NCBI GenBank assembly: GCA_000750105.3
Contig: JPHH03000004.1
Span: 1,137,060-1,201,059, forward strand
Direction of reading: 5' to 3'
Source: Tolypocladium sp. Sup5 PDA-1
Lineage: Eukaryota > Ascomycota > Sordariomycetes > Hypocreales > Ophiocordycipitaceae
Length of the DNA: 64,000 nt
The position numbers and the translations under genes are program-made. The first letter of the stretch is position 1. Each line of letters begins with the position of its first letter. This document shows, one piece after another, positions 31,763 through 43,199 of the stretch. Under the pieces are notes generated by a model. That model was not told where the DNA came from. It worked only from the letters and a program-made list of their open reading frames with translations, and did not search any database.

Positions 31763-33223
31763 TCAAACTTCGCATCGTCCGGGCCAGTCCAGCTGGTCTC
31801 GGATCGTAGAGGTTCCATCAAGCCTCTCTTCATATCTGGGTATGACCACCACATCGACCTCGTGCATATCTTCATACACATTCATCATCCGCTTCACCTG
31901 TCGCAGCCTCGCTCGGCGCACTCTCTTCGCCTGCGTCTCCGTCACGACCTCGCCCTCGGGGCCAACCTCCCTTGCGACCTGGGCGCACAGCTCCGTCAGA
32001 TACTTGATGCTGTCCCATCGCCGGTGCCGCGCCGCCACGTTTAGCTCGTAGGAGTAGGCCATGTCCGTGAAGAGCGTGAACCGCGCCTCGAAGTCGAGCT
32101 TCCGCATCTTGCGCCAGCCGCACATCCGGTCGATCATGCGGAGGATTGTGACGTCGTACTTGATCGATGATCGGAAGAGGCGCTCGAGGATGTAAGGCGT
32201 CATGTCCAGGAAGCGCTTGCGCGGGTGCGACGGGTCTCTAGTAAAGTCGGCCGGCCGAGGCGTCTCCATGTTCGTCTCCAGTCTTGCGAGTGCATCCAGC
32301 AGCGATTCTTTGAAGCCCTCCCATGCCGCTTCGGAAACGCCGTCCATCTTTTCCAGAAACTCGGGTTCAAAGTTGACGTCGAGCCTCTGGTAAGGCTCTT
32401 GCGTGAACAAAGGCCCGAACCGCTCAAAGTTGATGTTAAGACGGGCGAGTGCCGCCGTCACCTCCGCCTTTTGGTTCTCGAATCCGTCCGATTCAGGGTT
32501 CCGTGCTGCCGAGACCGCCAAGTGGATGCCTTCTAGTACAGCGGCGCGGAGGGTTTCGCGCCCTTTGTCCATGGAGAAGTCTTCCGTCTCGTCATCACTG
32601 TCGACCTCCATTTCGTCATCGGACTGATCGGCTTCCTCGGGAGTGTCGAATTCAATGGCAAGATAAATGCCTGGCTCTGTTTTGATAGGGCCGTCCAGAC
32701 TCTTAACATCGCTGTCGCCGGCGGGGTCTTGAACTCCACGCGGCGCTGGCGCAGGAGGTTGGGCAATCTCTTCCTCTCTCTTGATTGGAGTCGTTCGTCG
32801 CGGAGGGGTTGGCGGAGGAATCCGTTGCCGCGCATTCTTCTTCGCTGCCGCCCTCTTGTTTCCAGTGCGTCTGGCCGGCTTGGGCTTCGGAGCAAACTCC
32901 CGCTCAAACGTTTCCTTCAAGATCTTGATGAAGCCGCTGCTGGAGCTGACCTGCCCCAGCTGCTTTTGCACCGCCTCCTCGAGGTTGAACTTGCTCGGCG
33001 GGAATAGGATGATCGAGTCTGGCACACTTCCATCAGGGAGCAAGACGGGACAGCTTGCCCGCGCCTTTGCGGAAGTCATGCGTCCACACGCGAGGATCAA
33101 CTTGGTGATCTGTGATGCAACCTCCTGGATGTCATTCCTGGTCCGGAATCCCTTTGTTTCCAGTTCTTCGAAAACGCCCTCTAGCGACTTGATGAAGTCT
33201 GCACCAGCAGTCTTCGGCGCCAT
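31763..33223 (-). CDS. Unrecognised 486-residue protein with disordered acidic middle
   Basis: Intronless. An N-terminal helical block (residues 1-110) has GADFIKSLEGVFEELETKGF and ITKLILACGRMTSAKARASC. A basic, proline-rich linker follows (about 111-160: KRAAAKKNARQ, TPPRRTTPIKREEE). Next is a very acidic stretch (about 190-225: QSDDEMEVDSDDETEDF). The C-terminal helical domain (230-486) includes the conserved-looking DMTPYILERLFRSSIKYDVT, then ILRMIDRMCGWRKMRKLDFE. The basic patches suggest a nuclear protein. I do not recognise the family. The ATG at 33223 is the first in frame, and the gene converges on the APH-type gene. Confidence 0.7.
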   Translation of the reverse strand: MAPKTAGADFIKSLEGVFEELETKGFRTRNDIQEVASQITKLILACGRMTSAKARASCPVLLPDGSVPDSIILFPPSKFNLEEAVQKQLGQVSSSSGFIKILKETFEREFAPKPKPARRTGNKRAAAKKNARQRIPPPTPPRRTTPIKREEEIAQPPAPAPRGVQDPAGDSDVKSLDGPIKTEPGIYLAIEFDTPEEADQSDDEMEVDSDDETEDFSMDKGRETLRAAVLEGIHLAVSAARNPESDGFENQKAEVTAALARLNINFERFGPLFTQEPYQRLDVNFEPEFLEKMDGVSEAAWEGFKESLLDALARLETNMETPRPADFTRDPSHPRKRFLDMTPYILERLFRSSIKYDVTILRMIDRMCGWRKMRKLDFEARFTLFTDMAYSYELNVAARHRRWDSIKYLTELCAQVAREVGPEGEVVTETQAKRVRRARLRQVKRMMNVYEDMHEVDVVVIPRYEERLDGTSTIRDQLDWPGRCEV

Positions 33224-34279
33224 CGCGGAAATGACAGACGGAAGATGTCGATGGTTTGACTCCCTGCTCTTTCGCCTATTGCAGGAAACAAGTCCGCTTC
33301 ACAGCGCTGTTGGAGGTTGTCGTAAAGGTATGAAGGTATGAACAAAGGAAGGGATTCCTTTCAGCAAAATGCGAGGTTCTGCTCGGTGAAAGAAGAGGAA
33401 ACATTGCTAAAAAGAGATCTGCGCGCGCGTTCTATACTTGGAAAGATTCGAGAACAATAGCTGGCTTCCTCGTCAATGAGCATTCATTACAACTTGTACT
33501 GTACTTCGCAGTCACTCCAGCCCGCCTCGTGCAGCCCAGCCCAGCGCACGCCGGGGGTGTTCAGGGACAAACCCCTTCAAGTGCCATTCAGGGACATTCA
33601 CCAATAGCTGCACGCTCCCGCACAGTCCCATTGTCCCGACGACGGAGACATCACGCTGCACTCTTACCAGTTCCAAAGCATTCAAGACATGAGCTGCATT
33701 ATGACTTTGGCCAGCTTATTGGGACTTTGCACTTTGATGGACGTATCGCGCCGGCCGTTCCAGTTCCTCCATGGATTCTGAAATGGACGTTCGTAGCTCC
33801 TGGTCACGCGAGCGCTACAAGTTACAACGGCCTCTGTTTGCTGCCGCCCAAGGTTGGTACCATGAGAAGAATCCAGCCCCAGACAATATCTTGCAAATGC
33901 TATTCTGCTAGTGGGTCGCATCGAAAAGCTGTTGCCCTCATTTGTTGAATCAAGTTGCCGGGGCTGTCGGTCCTCAGCCCCCAATTCGACATTGACGTCC
34001 AGGATATCCTCGCGGCCTCCGAGGTTATGAGATCCCAATGGCTTTTAACCTTGCCCGGCATAATGACCTTCACCACTCAGGCCACCTGGCGTCGGATAGT
34101 GTCACGGGTGCTCACTCTTTGGCGCATGGTCTTGTTCAAAAGCTCAGTTTTGTGCATCTACTGTACATTTCCGGGCCCCATGTAGATTGATATGCCCCAG
34201 GTATTCGCCATGATCCACACATTAACACCCGAAACAGAGCTCTTCATCTTTTACGCCTTTGGGAATAACGTCTATGCAT
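33224..34279. other. Intergenic
   Basis: The promoter of the unknown leftward gene and the 3' flank of KAR2. The frames present are short and not family-like. Nothing else seen. Confidence 0.5.
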
Positions 34280-36526
34280 TTACAGTTCGTCGTGGAAGTC
34301 GCCCTCCTCCTCGGGGGCCTCGCCGCCAGCGCCCGCGTACATCTTGGAAGTGATGGGGTAGGCGACGTTGGACAGCTTCTCCTTCTGCTCCTCAAAGTCC
34401 TCAGCCGTAGCCTCGGCACCGTTCTCCTCGAGCCACTCGGTGGTCTCCTTGACGGCCTCCAGGATCTAATCATCTTGTTAGTACAGTTGTAAATCCCGAT
34501 GGCCAATGTGCATCTTCGACTTACAGTCTCCTTGTCCTCCTCGTCAATCTTGCCGCCAAGACCCTCCTCGTCGCTGACCTGGTTCTTCAAGTTGAAGGCG
34601 TAGTTCTCGAGGCCGTTGCGGGCCTCGATGCGCTCGCGGGTGGCCTTGTCCTCGTCGGCGTACTTCTCAGCCTCGGCAACCATGCGGTCAATCTCCTCCT
34701 GGGTGAGACGGCCCTTGTCGTTGGTGATGGTGATGGACTCCTGCTTGCCGGTGCCCTTGTCGTGGGCGGAGACCTTGAGGATACCGTTGGCGTCGAGCTC
34801 GAAGGAGACCTCAATCTGGGGGACGCCGCGAGGGGCGGGGGGGATGCCGGTGAGCTCGAACTTGCCGAGGTTGTTGTTATCCTTGGTCATGGATCGCTCG
34901 CCCTCAAACACCTGGATGAGGACCACAGGCTGGTTGTCGGCGGCGGTGGAGAAGATCTGGCTCTTGCGGGTAGGGATGGGGGTGTTGCGGGGAATCAGCT
35001 TGGTCATGACTCCGCCAGTGGTCTCGATACCGAGGGTCAGAGGGTTGACGTCCATGAGGACAATCTCCTCAGTGCCCTCCTCTCCGGAAAGAACACCGGC
35101 CTGAACGGCGGCACCGAAAGCGACGGCCTCGTCGGGGTTGATGCCCTTGGAAGCCTTCTTGCCGTTGAAGTACTCCTCGATCAGGGACTGGACCTTGGGG
35201 ATACGGGTAGAACCGCCAACCAGAACAATGTCGTCAATCTCGATCTTCTTGACGTTGGCGTCCTTGAGCACCTGCTCAACGGGCTTGAGGGTCTTCTTGA
35301 ACAGGTCCATGTTGAGCTCCTCGAACTTGGCGCGGGTAAGGGTCTCGGAGAAGTCGTTGCCCTCGAAGAAGGCCTCAATCTCAATGCGAGTGCTCATCTG
35401 CGACGACAGGGTACGCTTGGCCTTTTCAGCTTCGCGCTTGAGCTTGCCCATGGCCTTGAGGTCCTTGCTGATGTCGACGCTGTTCTTCTTGTTGTAAGAC
35501 TTGGCGAAGTAGTTGATGACTCGCTGGTCAAAGTCCTCACCACCCAGGTGGGTGTCACCGGCGGTGGCCAGAACCTCGAACACGCCCTGGTCGATGGAGA
35601 GCAGGGACACATCGAAAGTACCACCACCAAGATCGTAGACGATGATCTGGCGCTCACCGTCGGTCTTGTCCAGACCATAGGCGATGGCGGCGGCGGTGGG
35701 TTCGTTGACAATTCGGAGAACGTTCAAGCCGGCAATGACACCGGCGTCCTTGGTGGCCTGTCGCTGGTTGTCCTGTACAAGGCGTTAGCAACGGTTGCGA
35801 CTCTGATCCGCTAACGGCTGGGGACTCACGTTGAAGTAGGCGGGAACGGTGACGACGGCGTGCGTGACCTTCTTGCCCAGGTAGGACTCGGCCACCTCCT
35901 TCATCTTGCCAAGAACCATGGCGGAGATCTCCTCGGGAGTGAACTTCTTGTCCTCTCCGTTGACCTGGACCTGAACGATGGGCTTGCCCTCCTTGGACAG
36001 GACCTTGTAGGGGAAGTGCTTGACATCGGCCTGGACCTCCTTCTCGTTGAACTTGCGGCCGATCAGACGCCTGCGAGCTGGTCAGCGGCTGGAAACTGGA
36101 GTTGGATTCAGGTTCGGGGAGTCTTACTTGATGTCGTAGATGGTGTTTGTGGGGTTGGCCGCGGCCTGGTTCTTGGCGGAGTCGCCGACGAGACGCTCCT
36201 CATCGGTAAAGGCGACGTAGGAGGGAGTAATTCGGTTGCCCTGGTCGTTGACGAGAATCTCGACCTTGCCCTTCTGCATCACACCGACGCAGCTGTATGT
36301 CGTACCCAGATCCTGAAGAGCGGGAGGCGTGGTCAGCAAACGGATCCCTCGCGGCGCGGCGGCCATCGGCGCAACGTGTCCAACTACTTACAATACCAAT
36401 GACAGTGCCGTAGTTGTCGGCGTCGTCCGCCTGAACAGTCTGGACAAAGGCCAGGGGCGCAAAGAGGAGGGTGATCCAACAGAGCAGCCCGAGGCCCAGG
36501 GCCATCGAGCTCCGTGAGCGAGCCAT
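34280..36526 (-). CDS. KAR2: ER-lumenal Hsp70 chaperone BiP/Kar2
   Basis: Five exons: 36392-36526, 36128-36312, 35830-36070, 34525-35772 and 34280-34465. The introns are 79, 57, 57 and 59 nt; 664 residues. A hydrophobic signal peptide (LGLGLLCWITLLFAPLAFV) opens the protein and the ER-retention HDEL ends it. The ATPase domain shows GIDLGTTYSCVGV, VTVPAYFNDNQRQATKDAG, IVYDLGGGTFDVSLL and LVGGSTRIPKVQSL. The substrate-binding domain has DVNPLTLGIETTGGVMTKLI and IEVSFELDANGILKVSAHDK. It binds nascent and misfolded proteins in the ER, drives translocation and signals the unfolded-protein response. It is full length with all key motifs. Confidence 0.98.
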
Positions 36527-37696
36527 TGTGGCAGAGACTTGTATGCGGGTGCGTATACTCTAAATGCACCACGATGAAAGGAATTGAGATGTAAGAAACG
36601 AAGCACAGACGGTCCAACGCAGCGAGGTGCCTCTTTGGTCCTCGAGCTGTGCGTGTTCACCAGGAAAGGGGAATCTGTGGTGGTGAGGTGGTGGGAGAGA
36701 AGCGGTGGGTTTAGGAGAGGAAGAACGGCGACTGCTTTTGAAGGCCTTGTCTCTCCAAAAAAATGTCGAGGTGTCCAGAGTGTACAAAAAGGCCAGATTT
36801 CACGTAAGGTTCCTGGCGCGCCACAAGACCCCAGACGAGGGCCCCCACGTGACAGGGATCAGTGCAAGGTTCCGCCAGATTCCGCACTGTGCCAAAGGCG
36901 TTGGAGCTAGTCATCTCCCAGACGGCTGCCTGGCGAAAATGCGTTGTCCGGTGCGGCGAGCTACATCTGCTAGAGACAGGAGTACAGTGCGCGGCTGACT
37001 CACCTCTAAGGGTCCGGCACATCTCATTGGGGCTCCGGCAGGGCCAGCGTCAAGCGCCAGGTGTTTGCCGCATCGAGAGTCCCGCGGTAGGCAGGTGACT
37101 TTGGTGTCTGTTGGCAGCACGTGGCCCTGCTGTCGCTGCTGTTCCGAGTACAGGTGCGGGCGGTTACGGGGCGGCGGCATTTTGGTGGCATTTCGCGGGC
37201 GTGACTCTCACACGGACCAGTGGTGGCATAGCGCCATAGTGAAGCAAGCTGGCATCTTCTTTGCGTGAGATCGAATGAGTCAATGCTGGCGAGTGGCCAA
37301 ATCCACCAGTACACGCTGTATTGGGAAATTGAACACAGTTGCAGATGCCACATATTGTTAGACTTCCGGTCAGCCTGCGCCCTGACATGTCACAAGGTGG
37401 CCATATGCAAGGAACGGCAAAGGCTACGATTGCATCCAGCACTATGACTACTTTTGGGTGGGTGGCTGTTTCGAGAATGTTCCAACTTTCAACAAGTGCA
37501 TTTATGCTTCAGGTGCCTACTCAGATCCGCACCCGACCAAAAAAGGGTTGGCTCTGGCTCGCGTGGTGACAATCATGACAAGCCCAGATCTCACTCATGT
37601 CTCGGTATCCGATTTTGCCTCGGATGGTTATTCGTTCAAACCTCATCTATACTGGACAGCTTTATACTCCTTCTTTTGGCCTTGCCCTAATGGCAT
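36527..37696. promoter_or_regulatory. KAR2 promoter and HBS1 3' flank
   Basis: The minus strand is CT-rich near the KAR2 start, as expected of its leader. A palindromic CACGTG at 36846-36851, 320 bp upstream of the ATG, could serve a bZIP factor of the Hac1 type (speculative). A plus-strand frame at 37458-37883 overlaps the HBS1 3' end and does not look like a gene. Confidence 0.4.
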
Positions 37697-40331
37697 CTAC
37701 TCCAGCAACCCAGCCGCAATCGTCTCTCCACCACCTCGGATGACAACCCTCTGGCCGGCCTCCAGCGGAACCTTGGTGTTGAGCTTGATCCGCAGCCGTG
37801 CCACCCCGCCCGGCTGGACAACCTTGGGCTGCTTCTTGATGACCTCCCCAGTGGCCTTGTCAAGTGTCGCAGATATGGATTGAATCCGGCCGGCAGCATG
37901 CAGTCTGCCCCGGTGAAGATCCACCGGCATGAGCATGACATGGTCGAAAGCCATTGCCTTCATGGTAAAGGTATCCCCACACGTAATGGGGTCCTTTGCG
38001 TTGCAGATGATATCACCAACCCGTATATGAACAGGGTCGATGTTGGTCAGTGCCATGCTAACGCTCTGTCCAGCCACGGCCCAATCTTGCGCGTCGGTGT
38101 CCACCATGACCGACTTGATATAGGCTGACTCTCCGCTGGGCTGCACGAGGATAGCATCTCCAACCTGAACCGTACCCGAGTCAATCCGGCCGGCCAGTGT
38201 CGTCGTTCCCTGCTGAGACCGAAACACCTCGGAAATCGCCATCCTGAAAGGCTTCTCGAGCGCCCGCGGCGTGGATGGTCCCGATGTCTCCAGCGCCTCC
38301 ATCAAGGTCTGGCCGGAATACCATGAGGCGGCCGCATCCTCGATCTTGCGAGCAATGTTGTCTCCGTTCAGCCCCGAAATGGGGATGAAGCTCACATGCT
38401 TGCTTTGGAATCCGAGGCCCGTAAGGAATCCGCTGACTTGCTCGGAGATTTCGTTGAAGCGCTCCTGTGACCAGCTGACCATGTCAAGCTTATTCACGGC
38501 CACAATGAGCCGCTGGACGCCCAAGCTCCGCAACAGCAAGACGTGTTCTCGGGTCTGCCCCTTCAGGCCCTTCTCATATGCTCCGGTGTTGGCGTCGATA
38601 ACCAGGATGGCGATGTCGGCCTGACTCGCGCCGGCAATCATATTTGGAACAAAGTCCCGATGCCCTGGAGCGTCCAGGATCGTAAACTTTGTCGTCGGGG
38701 TCTCAAAGTGATTGGTCGCGATATCAATCGTCACTCCGCGGTCCCGCTCTTCGCTCCCCTGGTCCATCACCCATGCCAGGGCAAACGACTGCTTGCCAGC
38801 CTTTTCTGCCTGCCTGCGATATTTGTCGACAGTCCGCTGTTCCACGAATTTGAGTTCCAACAGCAGGCGGCCCATGAGCGTGCTCTTGCCTGCATCAACA
38901 TGCCCTGTTTGCTCACCGTTAGCCTACGCATACGGCGGCTGGGTTCTGCTCCACGCCTTACCAACGACAACAAAGGCCGTGCTCTTCTTGCTGTTACTAT
39001 TCTCAAACTCCTTGACAACGTCGAGGCCCTTGCTCTTAGGTGGAGGCGCATCGTTAATCTTGATATTCGAGACACCGTTTGTGACGTCCGCTTGTGTTTG
39101 GGCGGCTTCCGTTGCCGTCTTCCTCGCGCCTTCAGCCGGTGTCTTCTTCGCGGCGGGTTTCGGTGCTGCCGCTGTCTTCTTGCCCGCTGAACCAAAAATT
39201 AGAATTAGCCCATTATTTTGCCTTTGCAAAATTCGAACCTTTCGCCTGAGCCGCGAGCACAACGTCGTCTGGACTTGGCTCTGAGAAAGCTGTGGCGAGG
39301 AAGGCAGAGGAGGATGCATATGGCATTGCGAATACATCGGGCCTGTTTGCTTGCCGCGCATCTGAAGCAGAATCAAAGAGCGTCTGGGCAAAGGCAGATG
39401 GAGCAGCTTTCGAAGTGGCGATCGTCACGTCGCCGCCCCCGGTGGTGATGGGAATGCGGTCCGTCCTGGCGACAGTCGCATCTCTCTCTTCGTCTAGAGC
39501 CATTTCGGCGTCCCGAAGAGCTCCACGTTGTTCTGTTTGGGAGACCTGGGGCTCATCCGGGCGGCGCCTCTGTGACTTGAGCGCCGGCTTGTCTGAACTC
39601 TTCTGCCTCTTGGCTGGACTCGGCGCAGAACCTGCGCTCTCCTTATTGGTGTGGTCCGACAATGATAGCCGTTTTATGCCGCTTTCAGCCTGTGAGGCCT
39701 TTTCTTGCTCCTTCTTCTCGTCGTTCTTCTTCTTTCTCGCAGTGGCGAGGGCTTGAAGCTTGGACATCTTGGGAGGGCCGTCGCCACCTCCCAGAAGTCC
39801 ACCACGAGGTTGCAGCGGCGGTAGGAGCGTGGCTTGCCGGTCTTTGGGTACATCCAGCCAAGGCATGTCGCTGAATTCCATTTGAGAGAGACGAGATGTC
39901 CCGAGGACGGGCCAACCCTTGGAGTCTTTGGATCTCGAAGCGCCACGTGTCCACCCTCTGCCTTGCACCAGCGATCCTTGGTCTGCTCCAGTGGCCCTCA
40001 CAAACAGGCCGAGTGTGTCAGAAAAGAAGAATTCGCCAGACTTACCCTCGGGAGCTTTCTCCTTCTTTGGCGGTGGCTTTGGTGCGGGAGCAATAAACGT
40101 CCTTGTCAAGTAGGCGACGGACTTTTCAACGTCGTAGTAGTAATGCCACAGTGCCTCCTGGATCTGCGTCACGGTGACCTTGCCGGCATTGTTTCCGAGG
40201 GCCTTTTGCACTTCGGCCGTGCCATTGTTCATGGCGGCCCTGTCCTCGGGGCTTAGTTCGTCCTCCTCTTCTTCATATTCGTCATACTTGTCGACCAAGT
40301 CGTCCTCGGTGTAGCCGTCGGCCGGAGACAT
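37697..40331 (-). CDS. HBS1: Hbs1, eRF3-like ribosome-rescue GTPase
   Basis: Partners Dom34/Pelota to release stalled ribosomes. Four exons: 40046-40331, 39239-39982, 38962-39186 and 37697-38904. The introns are 63, 52 and 57 nt; 820 residues. The 63-nt intron is in frame and could be read through, and the 52-nt intron has an unusual GTTCGA donor. The HBS1 N-terminal domain is near 50-85 (VTVTQIQEALWHYYYDVEKS). A long disordered linker follows. The GTPase domain has GHVDAGKST, ERGVTID, DAPGH and VNKLDM, with the class phrase DQGSEERDRGVTID. Beta-barrel domains 2 and 3 complete the protein. The N-terminal domain and linker place it as HBS1 rather than eEF1A or eRF3. Confidence 0.95.
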
Positions 40332-40981
40332 GGTGACCGGCAGGCGGGAGGGTTGGGGGTAGTCGAAAGCGTAGAAAGGTTTCGCAGTGTAATGTTGAAA
40401 GGGCCCGCGTAGCCAACAAGCAAAGTATTGCTATGGTTCGGGGCGATCGGAGGGTATCTCTGAACAAGGATGGCGGCGAAACGAGATGTCGGCCGAAATT
40501 GGCGACCCAGATGCGCAGACGAAAGTCAGATGCAGAGGTCGAGTTTCTCGCTGGTCAGGAATAGGGACGCGACGCGTGTTAGGTGCTTGCACCGCTGCGA
40601 AGAAGCAAGGTTTGAGGCACGAAGGCAACAAAAGTCAAAGGCTTTTAGCTGAGGCTTGAGGCAGACGTTAACGTTAATGTGCGATGAGGGGCAACGGATG
40701 GCATGAAGCCAGCAAAAGGCGACCAAGCCATGGAGGGGCAAATACAGCTCCATAGTGGCGGGGTACCTGGGAGCTTGGGCAGCGATTAGCGGACTTTTCA
40801 TTTTCCCGCGTCCCGCGCTGCGGCGTGAGCAAGGCAACCCCGATAATCTAAAAATTCGAGCCACGACGACGAGCTCCAAGCTATAGCCCATCGCCAACGT
40901 CTCGGGCATTTCTTCCTTCGTCGCTCTCATTCTCTTGCCCTTTGCCGATAGCGCCAGCTCTGCGGGCAGTTTACAGGCAAG
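40332..40981. promoter_or_regulatory. Divergent promoter of HBS1 and CCT5
   Basis: 650 bp between two housekeeping genes transcribed away from each other. No motif beyond general CT-rich tracts was identified, and there is no gene inside. Confidence 0.5.
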
Positions 40982-42883
40982 ATGTCTCTCAGTAAGTACC
41001 ACGCCATCGTTGCCCAGCAAGGGCGGAAAGGGGGGGGAGGGGTATTGCTTGATTTGAAGCTGACCAGCGGGCAGATCTGGACATGTCGAACGGTAAATAC
41101 CCACGAAGCTCAAGCGACAACCCACGACTGACGAGAGTGTGCATTTAGCGTCGGTGATGAAGGATGAGCAAGGCCGTCCTTTCATCATTGTCAGAGAGTA
41201 GGTCTCCAGTCCGGCTGCTCAGCGGCGGGCATGGCTGACAGTCGCATAGTCAGGGAAAGAAGAAGCGACAGTTCGGCAACGAAGCCGTCAAGTCTCACAT
41301 TCTGGCAGCTCGGACAGTAGCGAACCTCGTAAAGTCCTCCCTCGGCCCCCGAGGCCTCGACAAGATCCTCATTTCCCCCGATGGCGACATCACGGTGACG
41401 AACGACGGCGCGACGATCATGCAACAGATGGAAATCAGCAACCACGTTGCCAAGCTGCTGGTTGAGCTGTCAAAGTCTCAGGACGACGAGATTGGCGACG
41501 GCACCACTGGTGTCGTCGTCTTGGCCGGTGCGATGTTGGAGCAGGCAGCCGACCTGATCGACAAGGGCATCCACCCCATCCGGATCGCCGATGGCTATGA
41601 CCAGGCTTGCGACATCGCCATTGCCGAGTTGGACAGGATCTCAGACACTATCGAGTTTACAAAGGACGAGACTTCCAACCTGGTCAAGGTCGCCCGAACC
41701 AGCCTGGGCAGCAAGATCGTCTCCAAGGCCCACGACCAGTTCGCCAACATTGCCGTCGACGCCGTTCTATCCGTGGCGGACCTGGAGCGAAAGGACGTTG
41801 ATTTTGAGTTGATCAAGGTGGACGGCAAGGTTGGCGGCTCGCTGGAGGACACACTGCTCGTCAAGGGCGTCATTGTGGACAAGGACTTCTCCCACCCCCA
41901 GATGCCGTCGGAGATCAGGGACGCCAAGATTGCCATCCTGACGTGCGCGTTCGAGCCGCCCAAGCCCAAGACGAAGCACCACCTCGACATCACGAGCGTT
42001 GAGGAGTTCAAGAAGCTGCAAAACTACGAGAGCGAGAAGTTCATTGAGATGATCCAGCAAATCAAGGCCACTGGTGCCAACCTGGCCATCTGCCAGTGGG
42101 GGTTCGACGACGAGGCGAACCACTTGCTGCTTCAGAACAAGCTTCCGGCTGTGCGGTGGGTTGGCGGACCCGAGATCGAGCTGATTGCCATTGCCACAAA
42201 CGGACGGATAGTACCACGCTTCGAGGACCTCAAGGCGGAGAAGCTCGGTTCGGCCGGCGTGGTCAGAGAGATGACGTTTGGCACGACGAGGGAGAAGATG
42301 TTGGTCATCGAGGAGTGCGCGAATACCCGAGCCGTGACGGTGTTTGTCCGTGGAAGCAACAAGATGGTCAGTCCGCTGCTTTGCGTTCCTTCTGAAATAT
42401 CCACTAACGTGTACCCACCAGATCATCGACGAGGCCAAGCGGTCGCTGCATGACGCTCTCTGTGTCGTCCGAAACCTGGTGCGGGACAACCGAGTGGTCT
42501 ACGGCGGCGGCGCTGCCGAAATCGCCTGCTCGCTCGCCATCGAGGACGCCGCCGTCAAGACGCCCGGTCTCGAGCAGTACGCTATGCGTGCCTTCTCCGA
42601 GGCTCTGGACGCCGTGCCGATGGCCCTGGCAGAGAACAGCGGCCTCAACTCCATCGCGACGCTGGCCGAGGTGAAGAGTCAGCAGGTCAAGGCTGGGCCC
42701 AGCGGCAGGGGCAGACTCGGTGTCGACTGCATGGGACGGGGCAACAACGACATGAAGGATGCTTTCGTCATCGACCCGTTGATTGGCAAGAAGCAGCAGC
42801 TGCAGCTAGCGACGCAATTATGTCGGATGGTTCTCAAGGTGAACAACGTCATTGTGTCCGGGGTGGACGAGAACGACTTTTAG
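40982..42883 (+). CDS. CCT5: TRiC/CCT chaperonin subunit epsilon
   Basis: Five exons: 40982-40991 (10 nt), 41075-41092 (18 nt), 41149-41197 (49 nt), 41250-42366 and 42422-42883. The introns are 83, 56, 52 and 55 nt; 551 residues, the normal length. The spliced start reads MSLNLDMSNASVMKDEQGRP, then FIIVRDQGKKKRQFGNEAV. Group II chaperonin motifs are LGPRGLDKIL, TVTNDGATIMQQM, DDEIGDGTTGVVVLAGAML (ATP hydrolysis) and RVVYGGGAAEIACSLAI. It folds actin, tubulin and WD proteins in the cytosol as one of eight ring subunits. The three minute 5' exons make it prone to mis-annotation. Confidence 0.96.
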
Positions 42884-43199
42884 ACGGCCAGGGTAGACGG
42901 GATATACCAAAAGCATGTATGGCGGAATAGAGTTGAATCGTCAAAGGAACGGCGCACGTATCAGTGAAGGCATACGGTGATGCAATCATGAGGCCCGAAT
43001 CCCGGGAAGCGTAGCCGAGCTGGCCGCAGCTGGGGCACTAATAATAGATGTGAGCTCGCTCACGGTGGCGCCTCGTGGCCGCTTAAGCCAGCACCAGTAA
43101 TCACGGCGTAAATTCACCGACTGACGCAAGCCTCGTCTCGCAACGACGTTCTCATCGGCAAACGCCAACACTTCTATTATCTTGAATGTCCGGACACTC
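42884..43199. other. Intergenic
   Basis: A short gap between CCT5 and the downstream regulator gene. Nothing recognised. Confidence 0.5.

Noticed and set aside
34762..35814. A 350-codon plus-strand frame over KAR2
   Set aside because: Antisense to the strongly conserved Hsp70 exon. Its Leu/Gly/Val composition is the usual mirror of Hsp70 codons.
37458..37883. A 141-codon plus-strand frame downstream of KAR2
   Set aside because: It overlaps the HBS1 3' coding end antisense and has no recognisable domain or promoter.
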